Assembly (NCBI GenBank): GCA_039179985.1
Contig: JBCDED010000003.1
Coordinates: 19,016-83,015, forward strand
Source: JBCCMQ01 sp039179985
Lineage (GTDB): Bacteria; Pseudomonadota; Alphaproteobacteria; Rhodobacterales; Rhodobacteraceae
Direction: 5' to 3'
DNA: 64,000 bases
Below, piece by piece: positions 52,956 through 61,936 of the stretch (its first letter is position 1; each line of letters begins with the position of its first letter). The translations under genes were made by a program, and so were the position numbers. Under the pieces are notes generated by a model. It had not been told where the DNA came from. It did not search any database and was given only the letters and a program-made list of their open reading frames with translations.

Positions 52956-54137
52956 TCAGATGCCGCTTGCGATAATCGCCTCGGCCAGTACGGGGATCGA
53001 TTGCGGGTTCAGTCCGGCAATGTTCATCCGGCTGTCCCCGACCATGTAGATCCCGTGGTCCGTGCGCAGCCTCTCCACATGGGTGGGACTGGCGCCAAGC
53101 CGCGAGAACATTCCGCGATGTTCGGCCAGAAAGGCGAACCGGTCACTTCCCGAAGCGCGACGCAGGTCACCGGCGAGTTGCTCGCGCAGCTCAAGCATGT
53201 AGAGCCGTGTCGCTTCGAGCTCTTTTTCCCACTCTTCCCTGAGCGCGTCGTCGGTCAGGATCAGTGTGACCAGGCTTGCTCCATGGTCCGGTGGGAACGA
53301 GAAGTTCTGGCGGTTAAGAAACGCCAGCGTTTCCTGCGACAGCCCCCGGTGCGTGCCATGGGTGATTGTGATCAGGCAGCCGGTCCGCTCGCGGTATATG
53401 CCGAAATTTTTCGAACAGCTCGCCGCGATTACCGTCTCGGGCAGGTTGGCCGCAACCTTGCGCGTCGCCGCCGCGTCTGCATCCAGCCCGTCGCCAAACC
53501 CCTGGTAGGCGATGTCGATGAACGGCGTGGCACCGGCATCTGCGAGCCGGGCGATCACATCGTCCCATTGCGCGGGATTGAGGTTGGCGCCCGTAGGGTT
53601 GTGACAGCAGCCGTGGAGCAGAACGACATCCCCGGCGCGAAGGTCCGCGAGGTCTTCCATCATCCCGCCGAAATCCACGGCGCGGGTTTCGGCGTCGAAG
53701 TAGCGATAGACCTTTGTCTCGATCCCTAGGTACTTCAGGATCGACAGATGGTTCGGCCAGGTCGGGTCCGACACCCAGACGCGCAGGTCGGGGTTCGCCA
53801 TCCGAAAAAGCTCCAGCGCCTGGCGCACAGCCCCCGTTCCTCCGGGCGTTGCGGCCGAGGCCACTTGAACACGGGGCACGGCACTGCCAAGGACAAGGCC
53901 GATCATAGCCTCGTTGAACGACGGGTCGCCGGTCAGCCCCACGTAGCTCTTGGTGGTCTGGTTCTCCCAGAGGTGCCTCTCGGCCCTCTTGATCGCGCCC
54001 ATGATCGGCGTCACACCCTCGGCGTTTTTGAACACGCCGACGCCAAGGTCGATCTTCTGGTCGCGCGGATCCTCGCGGTACATCTGCATCAGCATGAGGA
54101 TCTTGTCGGGCGGTTGTTGGATCAGCGTCTCGAACAT
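52956..54137 (-). CDS. Aromatic/aspartate aminotransferase (TyrB/AspC type)
   Basis: A 393-residue class I aminotransferase. PLP Lys is in AASCSKNFGIYRER near residue 246, with CCHNPTGANL near 183 and the N-terminal PPDKILMLM segment. The C-terminal RMNIAGLN contacts substrate carboxylate. This pattern is typical of aromatic-amino-acid aminotransferases of the AspC/TyrB class. The exact acceptor is not certain. It starts four bases after the sseA stop. Confidence 0.93.
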   Translation of the reverse strand: MFETLIQQPPDKILMLMQMYREDPRDQKIDLGVGVFKNAEGVTPIMGAIKRAERHLWENQTTKSYVGLTGDPSFNEAMIGLVLGSAVPRVQVASAATPGGTGAVRQALELFRMANPDLRVWVSDPTWPNHLSILKYLGIETKVYRYFDAETRAVDFGGMMEDLADLRAGDVVLLHGCCHNPTGANLNPAQWDDVIARLADAGATPFIDIAYQGFGDGLDADAAATRKVAANLPETVIAASCSKNFGIYRERTGCLITITHGTHRGLSQETLAFLNRQNFSFPPDHGASLVTLILTDDALREEWEKELEATRLYMLELREQLAGDLRRASGSDRFAFLAEHRGMFSRLGASPTHVERLRTDHGIYMVGDSRMNIAGLNPQSIPVLAEAIIASGI

Positions 54138-54141
54138 GGGT

Positions 54142-54993
54142 CTATCCCGTTTCCACTTTCAGCCCGTCGTACATGCCCCATTCGGCCCAGGAGCCGTCAT
54201 AGAGCGCGTGGTCGGGTTTGCCCATACGCTCCATGGCAAGGCTCAGGATCGCGGCGGTGACGCCGGACCCGCAGGTGGTGATCGCCGGTTTGGACAGGTC
54301 GACGCCTGCGGTCTCAAAGATGGCCTTGAGATCGGCAGGGTCTTTCATCGTCCCCTCCCCGGTCAGAAGCGTCGCGTAGTGCACGTTCTTCGAGCCCGGT
54401 ATGTGGCCAGAGCGCAGGCCGGCCCTGGGTTCGGGCTCTGCGCCGCGGAATCGGCCCGGGCCCCGGGCGTCAATGACCTCGTAGTCCCCGAGTTTCGAGG
54501 CGGCGGCCACTTGTGTGACGTCTTTCACAAGATTGGCCTGCCGCTGAACCGTCATATGGCGATCGCGGACCATAGGCGGCAGGTCTTCCACAGGGCGCCC
54601 CTCGGCCTGCCATTTGGCAAATCCTCCGTCCAGCACCGCCACGTCGCGCTTTCCCATCAGGCGGAAGGTCCACCAGACCCGCGCCGCCGAGAAAAGGCCC
54701 GCGCCATCGTAGACCACAACCTGATGCCCGTCGCCTACGCCCATGGCCCGCATACGTGCCATGAACTTCTCGGTAGGCGGCGCCATATGCGGCAGGGCCG
54801 ACCGTTGGTCGGAAATCTCGTCGATATCGAAAAACCGCGCACCGGGGATGTGGGCCGCGTCATATTCAGCGCGGGCATCGCGGTTCATGTCCGGCAGGTA
54901 CCACGAGGCGTCAAGGATGCGCAGATCCGGGTCGTTCAGGTGATTTGCCAGCCAAGCGGTGCTGACCAGTGTCTTGGGATCATCGGCAGCCAT
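54142..54993 (-). CDS. sseA: 3-mercaptopyruvate sulfurtransferase
   Basis: A 283-residue tandem-rhodanese protein. The active Cys is in TTCGSGVTAA near residue 240 and the inactive first domain holds VVYDGAGLFSAARVWW. It moves sulfur from 3-mercaptopyruvate to an acceptor. Placement beside an aminotransferase fits cysteine catabolism, since transamination of cysteine gives 3-mercaptopyruvate. That link is inference. The gene follows the GGT-like gene. Confidence 0.92.
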   Translation of the reverse strand: MAADDPKTLVSTAWLANHLNDPDLRILDASWYLPDMNRDARAEYDAAHIPGARFFDIDEISDQRSALPHMAPPTEKFMARMRAMGVGDGHQVVVYDGAGLFSAARVWWTFRLMGKRDVAVLDGGFAKWQAEGRPVEDLPPMVRDRHMTVQRQANLVKDVTQVAAASKLGDYEVIDARGPGRFRGAEPEPRAGLRSGHIPGSKNVHYATLLTGEGTMKDPADLKAIFETAGVDLSKPAITTCGSGVTAAILSLAMERMGKPDHALYDGSWAEWGMYDGLKVETG

Positions 54994-55067
54994 GATTGGC
55001 CTTCCCTCGGCTGAAACTGCCCCTGCCTACTCCCATGACCTGGGGCGCGCAAGGTGGCCTGCGAGGA

Positions 55068-56663
55068 TCAGAAGCCGACGGCCAGCCCGTCCTTGCGCGG
55101 GTCCGAGCCGCCAGCATAACCCCCGTCCGGCAGCCGGTGAATGAGCTGGGCCCCGCCGAAGCCGAACGCCATATCGGGCTCTTCCAGGTTCAGCGCGTGT
55201 CCCATTGACGCGAGCGCCTCCAGCGTGTCCGTGGGCAGCGTTGTCTCGCAGGCGACGCCCAGTCCGTTGGTCACGCGCCAGCGCGGCGCATCCGCGGCCA
55301 TCTGCACGTCCTGACCCCAAAGCTGGGTGCGCAGCACCATCTGCACATGACCCTGCGGCTGCATCGGTCCGCCCATGACACCGAAGCTCATGATCGGAGC
55401 GGTCTCGCCCATGAGAAATCCGGGGATGATGGTGTGGAAGGGCCGCTTACCGGGGCCAACGTGGTTGGGGCTTGATGGGTCGAGCGAAAAGCCCCAGCCG
55501 CGGTTCTGCAGATGGATGCCGGTGCCGGGCACAGTAATGCCCGAGCCGAAACCCGCGTAATTCGACTGGATGAAGGACACCATCATGCCGCTTGCGTCGG
55601 CGGCGGTCAGGTAGACCGTGCTGCCGTGCCTGGGCGCACCGGCGCCGAAGTCCTGCGCGCGCTCAGGGTCGATCAGCCGGGCCCTCTCAGCCAGATAGGC
55701 GTCTGCGAGCATGTCCTCGGCCGTCGCGCCCGTCATATGGATCTCGTCCGCTACGAAGGCTTCGACATCGCGCATGGCCAGTTTCATCGCCTCGATCTGC
55801 CAGTGGTAGGCGCGCGGGTCATCCGCGGAGAAGTCACGGATGGGCGTGTGGTCGAGGATACCAAGGGCCATCAGCGCTGCGATGCCCTGACCGTTGGGTG
55901 GAATCTCGTGCAAGGTTGCACCATCGAAGCCACGCGAGATCGTCCCGCACCAATCCGCGCGGTGGGCCGCCAGATCGTCCATTGACATGGCGCCGCCATG
56001 GGCCTCGGCGTGGCCCACGATCGCTTCGGCCAGTTCGCCCTCGTAAAAGGCCTTGCCGTTTGTGTCCGCGATCCGGCGCAGGGTCTTTTCGAGACCCAGG
56101 TTGCGGAAACGCGTGCCTGCTGAGGGCGGTTTCCCGCCGGGTAGGAACACATCGGCCCAGCCGGGTTGATCTTTCAGGTGGTCCACGCTTCGCGCCCAGG
56201 CCTGGGCAATTTTCGGGCTGACGGGAAAGCCTTTTTGGGCCAGGGCGATGGCGGGCTCGAAAAGCGTCTCGAACGGCAGTTTTCCGAACCGCTCCGACAG
56301 CGCGACCCAGCCCGACACGGCGCCGGGCACGGTCACGCTGTCCCAGCCGAGCATCGGCATGCCGTCACACCCGCCAAAGCGGTCCGGCGTCCACGCGGCA
56401 GGGGCGCGGCCCGAGGCGTTGAGCCCATGCAGCGCTGTCCCGTCCCAGAGGATCGCAAAGGCGTCGGAGCCCACACCGTTGCCCGTTGGTTCCACCAGCG
56501 TCAGGGTGATCGCAGTGGCAATGGCCGCATCGGCGGCGTTCCCACCGCGGCGGATCATGGACAGGCCCGCTTCGGCGGCCAGCGGCTGGGATGTTGCGAC
56601 CATGTTGTCGGCCAGTACGGCCGAGCGGCGGGACGAGTAATGGTGGGAGGGGCTGAGGTGCAT
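55068..56663 (-). CDS. Gamma-glutamyltransferase family N-terminal nucleophile hydrolase
   Basis: A 531-residue GGT-family protein with the self-cleavage Thr in RHGSTVYLTAAD near residue 347, which would give a large and a small subunit. NAADAAIATAI and the late FGVMGGPMQPQGHVQ match the family. There is no signal peptide, so it may be cytosolic. It could be a glutathione hydrolase or an oxamate amidohydrolase-like enzyme (HpxW resembles this). ATG 56663 follows AAAGG; the open frame to 57053 is ignored because it overlaps the divergent FMN reductase. Confidence 0.88.
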   Translation of the reverse strand: MHLSPSHHYSSRRSAVLADNMVATSQPLAAEAGLSMIRRGGNAADAAIATAITLTLVEPTGNGVGSDAFAILWDGTALHGLNASGRAPAAWTPDRFGGCDGMPMLGWDSVTVPGAVSGWVALSERFGKLPFETLFEPAIALAQKGFPVSPKIAQAWARSVDHLKDQPGWADVFLPGGKPPSAGTRFRNLGLEKTLRRIADTNGKAFYEGELAEAIVGHAEAHGGAMSMDDLAAHRADWCGTISRGFDGATLHEIPPNGQGIAALMALGILDHTPIRDFSADDPRAYHWQIEAMKLAMRDVEAFVADEIHMTGATAEDMLADAYLAERARLIDPERAQDFGAGAPRHGSTVYLTAADASGMMVSFIQSNYAGFGSGITVPGTGIHLQNRGWGFSLDPSSPNHVGPGKRPFHTIIPGFLMGETAPIMSFGVMGGPMQPQGHVQMVLRTQLWGQDVQMAADAPRWRVTNGLGVACETTLPTDTLEALASMGHALNLEEPDMAFGFGGAQLIHRLPDGGYAGGSDPRKDGLAVGF

Positions 56664-56829
56664 GTTCGGGCCTTTCTTGTTGGGCTGGCACCATTCTGAG
56701 AGCGCCCGCCGTCGTTGACCCTGAGGTATTGCAGCAGCCTGGGCGCGGCAAGGCGTGGGAATCTCCCTTTCGCTGAACCGTCGCAGCGGGCATGTATCGC
56801 AGAGACGCCTCGAAGAAAGGACCGAAGCC

Positions 56830-57483
56830 ATGTCAGAGCCCCTGAAGATCCTGGTTTTTCTGGGGTCAGTGCGGGACAGCACACCGCCCCGTCCGGCGCG
56901 GCTTGGCCAGCGTGTGGCACGCGCCGTGGCGGGGCAACTTACGGCAGCGGGCCATGAGGCAGAGCTGATCGATCCCCTCGAGATCGCACTCGACCGCCCC
57001 TTCAAACCGCAGTTTGCCTTCGCCGCAGGCCGGGCACCGGAAGCGCTGGACACCCTTGCGGTGAAAATTGGGGCAGCGCATGGCTATGTGATGGTCAGCC
57101 CGGAGTACAATCACACCATGAGCCCGGCTCTCGGTGATCTGCTAAACCACTTTGGCAGCGCGCTTTTTTCCTACAAGCCCAGCGTGATCGCGACCTATTC
57201 GGCCGGCCAGTGGGGCGGCGCGCGGGCGGCGGTCAGCATGCGCACTTTCCTGGGAGAACTCGGCTGCCTGCCGGTTTCTGCCATGATCCACGTGCCCAAA
57301 GCCCATGAGGTGCTGGACGCAGATGGTGCGCTGCTGCCCGGCATCAGTGAGGACTGGCATGGATATTTCGGACGGGCTTTCGATCAGATGATCTGGTGGG
57401 CCAGTGCGGCACGGGAACAGCGCTTGGTGTCCGACCCGCCGGGCGCGTTCTCTCGCGATCCATCGCAGCGGAACGCGCCCTGA
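56830..57483 (+). CDS. NADPH-dependent FMN reductase family protein
   Basis: A 217-residue flavodoxin-like reductase. The FMN phosphate loop is FLGSVRDSTPPRP and the SPEYNHTMSPAL turn carries the family signature YNH. Such enzymes reduce flavins or quinones with NADPH. ATG 56830 (MSEPLKILVFLGS) follows AAAGGA; the earlier frame is leader. It is divergent from the GGT-like gene and 66 bp before the small secreted protein. Confidence 0.92.
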   Translation: MSEPLKILVFLGSVRDSTPPRPARLGQRVARAVAGQLTAAGHEAELIDPLEIALDRPFKPQFAFAAGRAPEALDTLAVKIGAAHGYVMVSPEYNHTMSPALGDLLNHFGSALFSYKPSVIATYSAGQWGGARAAVSMRTFLGELGCLPVSAMIHVPKAHEVLDADGALLPGISEDWHGYFGRAFDQMIWWASAAREQRLVSDPPGAFSRDPSQRNAP

Positions 57484-57549
57484 AGACATCGCCGCTCTTG
57501 CGCAAACACATGATTTTGCGGCTCAATGGTGCCGGGAAGGGGCGTTTCG

Positions 57550-57930
57550 ATGCTGCGCTTTTTGGTGGGTGTCTGGTTTCTGGCTGCCGGGGTCGTTCCG
57601 GCGTCCGCAGAAGTCTTTGCCTTCCGCTGTAACTCCGAAGGCGCGCCACGGGCCGAGACAGACCCGCGCCTTGTCTTCGACACCGAGGCACAGACCGTGC
57701 AGTTCTTCAACTGGCAGGACGTGCGCGTTCTGTTTTGGGAAGAGCGTTTCATTGGCTGGACGGGCTACAACATCGGACCCGAAGACGACTACCGCGCCGT
57801 CGGAGCCGCGCTTTTTGACCGCCAGACCAACCGGCTGGCGATCAGCTTTGTCTTTAGCCACCAGTTCGACCCGGACCCGGTCTACCTGCCGAATATGCCC
57901 TTGAGGGAGTGTTACCGGCCCGGTTTCTAG
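57550..57930 (+). CDS. Small secreted hypothetical protein
   Basis: A 126-residue protein with a signal peptide (LRFLVGVWFLAAGVVPASA). The mature ~105 residues are beta-rich, aromatic and carry two Cys (FRCNSEG near the start and RECYRPGF at the end) that may pair in the periplasm. I do not recognise the family. ATG 57550 follows AAGGGG. The stop shares CTAG with the smpB stop on the other strand (57927-57930). Confidence 0.8.
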   Translation: MLRFLVGVWFLAAGVVPASAEVFAFRCNSEGAPRAETDPRLVFDTEAQTVQFFNWQDVRVLFWEERFIGWTGYNIGPEDDYRAVGAALFDRQTNRLAISFVFSHQFDPDPVYLPNMPLRECYRPGF

Positions 57931-58403
57931 CTGTCCTGCCGCAAAAGCCGGGCTTTCTGCCGCTGCCAGTCGCGTTTTTGCTCCGTGGCGCGCTTGTCCA
58001 CGGTCTTTTTGCCCTTGGCGATACCGATCTTCAGCTTCGCGATACCGCGGTGATTGAAGTAAAGAACAAGCGGCACAAGCGTCATGCCCTGACGCTGTGT
58101 GGCCTGCCAGAGCTTTGCGAGTTCACGCTTTGACACTAGCAGCTTCCGCCGCCGCCGGTCTTCATGGCCGAAGTGTTTGGCGGGCTCATAGGGGGCGATG
58201 TAACTGTTCACCAGCCAAAGCTCGCCGCCCTCCACGGTCGCGTAGCTTTCGGCGATGTTGGACTGACCGATGCGCAGGGATTTGACCTCGGACCCCATCA
58301 GTTGGATGCCACATTCAAGATCATCCTCGATGGCATAGTCGTAGCGGGCCCGCCGGTTCTCGGCGATGACCTTGTAATTCTTGGTGTCGTCCTTCTGGGC
58401 CAT
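57927..58403 (-). CDS. smpB: SsrA-binding protein SmpB
   Basis: A 158-residue SmpB: KVIAENRRARYDYAIED near the start, QLMGSEVKSLRIGQSNI and LVNSYIAPY in the barrel, and a basic C-terminal helix (KKTVDKRATEQKRDW) that enters the decoding centre. It delivers tmRNA to stalled ribosomes. ATG 58403 is used; the open frame to 58721 is antisense to the channel gene. The tmRNA gene is not in the window. Confidence 0.96.
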   Translation of the reverse strand: MAQKDDTKNYKVIAENRRARYDYAIEDDLECGIQLMGSEVKSLRIGQSNIAESYATVEGGELWLVNSYIAPYEPAKHFGHEDRRRRKLLVSKRELAKLWQATQRQGMTLVPLVLYFNHRGIAKLKIGIAKGKKTVDKRATEQKRDWQRQKARLLRQDS

Positions 58404-58479
58404 TGCGCCCACATATGGGTTCAGCTGCCGCCTGTCCACCGGCGCGTGTCTGGGTCTTGACGCCGTCTGCGCTGGGGCG

Positions 58480-58926
58480 ATGATCGGACCCATGCTTGAC
58501 CAGATATTCCTAGGCACCTTCGTTACGCTTGCATCGCTTGTTGCGGCGGCCACGTTTTGGTGGTCACTGACCCATTCAATCGAAATCCTCGACGACTGGA
58601 TGCGCCGCCCGCCCCGGCCTTTGAAGTCGATCATCGTGATTGCCATGGTCACCGTCTGGTCCATGCTGATCATGACGGTGGGTGTCTGGCTCTGGGCCTT
58701 TGTCTTCATCCACCTCAACATTTTTCCGTCGCTCGAAGAGGCGGTCTATTACTCGCTCGTTGCGTATACGACTCTGGGTCTCGGCGACGTGGTGGTGCCC
58801 GTCGAGTGGCGGCTACTGGGCGGGATGACGGGCGCCAACGGGTTTTTGATGTTCGGTCTTCTGACCGCCATGCTCACCGACGCCCTTCGCCACATCCGGC
58901 GTATCCAGCACGATTTGTCGGACTAG
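58480..58926 (+). CDS. Two-helix ion channel family protein (potassium-channel-like)
   Basis: A 148-residue membrane protein with hydrophobic helices at ~8-28, ~50-80 and ~120-140, and a pore loop AYTTLGLGDVVVP near residues 97-110. This aligns with the T-x-G-Y-G-D filter of Ion_trans_2 channels but has Leu in place of Tyr. Selectivity for potassium is therefore likely but not sure. No regulatory domain is attached. Start ATG 58480; ATG 58492 is possible. It is divergent from smpB. Confidence 0.82.
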   Translation: MIGPMLDQIFLGTFVTLASLVAAATFWWSLTHSIEILDDWMRRPPRPLKSIIVIAMVTVWSMLIMTVGVWLWAFVFIHLNIFPSLEEAVYYSLVAYTTLGLGDVVVPVEWRLLGGMTGANGFLMFGLLTAMLTDALRHIRRIQHDLSD

Positions 58927-58936
58927 CCGCGACCGT

Positions 58937-59812
58937 TCAGTTCAAAAGACCTGCATGCCGCATGGCGGCTCGGATGGCCTCTTTCGTGGGATCTGCCGCC
59001 TCCACCAATGGCGAGCGGACGCCGGGAGCGCATCTTCCCAGTTCCGACAGGGCGAACTTGGCGCCCACCAGACCGGGCTCGATGAAGATTGCTTCGTGCA
59101 ACGGCATTAGCCGGTCCTGCAACTCCAGCGCCGCGGTATAGTCGCCCGACAGCGTGGCCGACTGAAACTCTGAGCAGAGGCGCGGCGCCACGTTCGCGGT
59201 CACCGAAATGCAGCCGACGCCACCATGGGCGTTGAAGCCGAGGGCCGAGGCGTCTTCGCCCGAGAGCTGGATGAAGTCCTTGCCGCACGTCTGGCGCTGT
59301 TGTGACACGCGGGTGATGTCGGCGGTTGCGTCCTTCACACCGATGATCCGGGGCAGCTTTGCCAGTTCGCCCATGGTTTCGGGCGTCATGTCGATGACCG
59401 AACGCGGGGGGATATTGTAGATGATGATTGGCAGGTCGCAGCAGTCGTGCAGCGCCGTGAAATGCGCAAGCAGGCCAGCTTGCGTGGGCTTGTTGTAGTA
59501 TGGCGTCACAATGAGCGCCGCATCGGCGCCCACCTTTTGGGCATGGCGCATGAAACGGATGGCCTCGGTGGTGTTGTTCGAGCCGGCGCCGGCGATCACA
59601 GGCACGCGGCCCGCCGCGGCGCGCACGACCTCTTCAACCACGGTTTCATGCTCGTCGTGGGTCAGGGTGGGGGACTCGCCCGTGGTCCCGACGGGAACGA
59701 TGCCTGAACTGCCCTCGGCAATATGCCATTCAACGAGCGATTTGAGCGTGTCATAGTCCACAGCACCGTCCTTGAACGGTGTGATGAGAGCGGGCATCGA
59801 GCCGTTAAACAT
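58937..59812 (-). CDS. dapA: 4-hydroxy-tetrahydrodipicolinate synthase
   Basis: A 291-residue DapA barrel. The Schiff-base Lys is in IIGVKDATADI near residue 161, Tyr in IIIYNIPPRSV near 133, and GTTGESPTL near 43 holds the pyruvate-binding Thr pair. It joins pyruvate with aspartate semialdehyde in lysine and diaminopimelate synthesis, feeding peptidoglycan. It is divergent from the slt-type gene. Confidence 0.96.
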   Translation of the reverse strand: MFNGSMPALITPFKDGAVDYDTLKSLVEWHIAEGSSGIVPVGTTGESPTLTHDEHETVVEEVVRAAAGRVPVIAGAGSNNTTEAIRFMRHAQKVGADAALIVTPYYNKPTQAGLLAHFTALHDCCDLPIIIYNIPPRSVIDMTPETMGELAKLPRIIGVKDATADITRVSQQRQTCGKDFIQLSGEDASALGFNAHGGVGCISVTANVAPRLCSEFQSATLSGDYTAALELQDRLMPLHEAIFIEPGLVGAKFALSELGRCAPGVRSPLVEAADPTKEAIRAAMRHAGLLN

Positions 59813-59977
59813 GACACATTCTCCTTGAATTTCGCTGCAGGCGCCGGGTTACGGCGTTTTGGGCCAACGGGCAAGCGTGTTGCGAAATTGCCCAGGGCCG
59901 CGGGGCGATTATTTGGTTGTTTAGGGAGAATCAACTATGGTTATGGAGGGGGCGACAGAGCTTTGAAGGACGTCCAA

Positions 59978-61927
59978 GTGCTGCCACCCTGCATTCACAG
60001 GTCTTTGTTTTTTGTCGTTGCGACTTTTGTCAGCGCCGCCGCGTCGTTTGCCCAGGCGAATGATGGGCGACACGTTGCTGCGGTAATGGACGCCGTTCGT
60101 GCGGCAGACTGGGACGCCGCAACTAGGGCCGCGCGCGGGTCGGTCACGGCGCAGGATCTGGGGGACTGGCACCGCCTGCGCGCCGGACAGGGTACGTTTG
60201 AGGAGTATTCCGATTTTCTTGACCGCAATGCCGACTGGCCGGGTTTGCCGCTGATGCGCCGTCGCGGCGAGGCGTCGATCGGCGCGGATGCGGACTGGCG
60301 CGCTGTTCTTGCCTATATCAGCGAAGACGCCCCGCAGACAGCCAAAGGCGCGCTCTTTCTGGCCTACGCTTACAACCAGTCGGGCAGGCCGCAGGCGGCG
60401 GTGGATGAAATCCGACATGCCTGGCGGACAATGGGGTTTTCCGAAACAGAACAAGCGCTGTTTCTGGGTGAGTTCCGCCCGCTTCTGGAGACGGAGGCGG
60501 AAGACCGGCTCGATATGCTGCTCTGGCGCGGACGATTTGCGGATGCAGAACGACTTTTGCCCGAAGTGTCTGGCGGTTGGCGCGCCCTGACGCAGGCGCG
60601 CATAGCGCTGCGACGGCTGGAGCCCGGTGTCGATACTCTGATCGCGGCCGTGCCGAAAGACCTGCAATCCCATCCAGGGCTCGCCTATGAAAGATTCCTC
60701 TGGCGCATTGAAAAAGGCCGGATCGCGTCAGCGACGGAGCTTTTGCTGGAACGCTCCGAAAGCGCGGCGTCGCTCGGTCAGCCGGAACGCTGGGCACGTT
60801 GGCGCCGCTACATCGTGCGGGAAAAGCTAGGCGAGGGCGAGGTGCGCACGGCGTACCGTCTGGCGTCGCAGCATCACCTGACCGCTGGCAGCAATTTTGC
60901 CGATCTCGAGTGGCTGGCGGGGTATATCGCGCTGCGCAAGCTGGACGATCCCGTGGCGGCCGCGGCTCATTTCCAGCATTTCCGCAGTGGCGTGAAAAGC
61001 CCGATCAGCCTTGGACGCGCCGGCTATTGGGAAGGGCGCGCTCTGGAAGCGGCGGGTCGGCCCGATGAGGCCGCCGTGGCCTATGCATTCGGTGCCGAGT
61101 TTCAGACGAGCTTCTACGGGCTTCTGGCAGCGGAACGCGCGGGCCTGCCCATGGACCCGCGGCTTGCGGGAACTCCGCCCACCGGTGACTGGCGCGAGGC
61201 GGAGTTCGCCTCAAGCAGCGTGCTGAAGGCGGCAATGGCGCTTTTGGAAGCAGGTGAAACGGACTTGTCCGAGCGGTTCTTTGTCCACCTGGCCGAATCC
61301 CTGAACGAGGTCGAACTGGCGCAACTGGGCGAGCTGGCGCTGTCCCTGGATGAGCCGCATCTTGCGGTCATGATCGGCAAGCAGGCGGCCCGCATGGGCC
61401 ACGTTCTGCCGCGCCCCTATTTTCCCGTGGCGCTGCCCCGCGAAGGTCTGCCCGTGGACGCCGAGCTGGCGCTGGCGATCATTCGCCGTGAAAGCGAATT
61501 CGATCCCACTGTCACCAGTCCCGCGGGAGCGCGGGGGCTGATGCAGCTTATGCCGGGCACCGCGAAGGAAGTGTCGTCCGATCTGGGCCTATCCTACTCT
61601 GCCGACCGGCTGCTGACCGACCCGAGCTATAACGCTATTCTCGGCAGCACGTATTTGCAGGAACTGGAAGAACGCTACGACGGTAACATCGTGCTCGTGG
61701 CTGCGGCCTATAACGCCGGACCTTCGCGGGCAGACCGCTGGAAAGCGCGGTTCGGTGATCCGCGCGACCCTTCCGTCGATATCGTCGACTGGATCGAGGC
61801 CATCCCGTTCCGCGAAACCCGGAACTACGTCATGCGCGTGGCCGAAAGCCTGCCGGTCTACCGGGCCCGCATTGCCGAAGAGACGCAGGAACTGACCCTG
61901 TCTGAGGAATTGCAGGCACGGAACTAG
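59978..61927 (+). CDS. Soluble lytic transglycosylase (Slt70-like)
   Basis: A 649-residue periplasmic enzyme. The signal is the PCIHRSLFFVVATFVSAAAS run. A long alpha-superhelical U/L domain (~40-470) precedes the SLT catalytic domain, with Glu in IIRRESEFDPT near residue 505 and GLMQLMPGTA, NAILGSTYL and AAAYNAGPSRADRW. It splits peptidoglycan glycan chains. The start GTG 59978 is chosen for AAGGA seven bases upstream; TTG 59963 is a second choice, and the frame is open to 59723. Divergence from dapA links wall precursor supply and turnover by position only. Confidence 0.93.
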   Translation: MLPPCIHRSLFFVVATFVSAAASFAQANDGRHVAAVMDAVRAADWDAATRAARGSVTAQDLGDWHRLRAGQGTFEEYSDFLDRNADWPGLPLMRRRGEASIGADADWRAVLAYISEDAPQTAKGALFLAYAYNQSGRPQAAVDEIRHAWRTMGFSETEQALFLGEFRPLLETEAEDRLDMLLWRGRFADAERLLPEVSGGWRALTQARIALRRLEPGVDTLIAAVPKDLQSHPGLAYERFLWRIEKGRIASATELLLERSESAASLGQPERWARWRRYIVREKLGEGEVRTAYRLASQHHLTAGSNFADLEWLAGYIALRKLDDPVAAAAHFQHFRSGVKSPISLGRAGYWEGRALEAAGRPDEAAVAYAFGAEFQTSFYGLLAAERAGLPMDPRLAGTPPTGDWREAEFASSSVLKAAMALLEAGETDLSERFFVHLAESLNEVELAQLGELALSLDEPHLAVMIGKQAARMGHVLPRPYFPVALPREGLPVDAELALAIIRRESEFDPTVTSPAGARGLMQLMPGTAKEVSSDLGLSYSADRLLTDPSYNAILGSTYLQELEERYDGNIVLVAAAYNAGPSRADRWKARFGDPRDPSVDIVDWIEAIPFRETRNYVMRVAESLPVYRARIAEETQELTLSEELQARN

Positions 61928-61936
61928 TCCGCGGGG

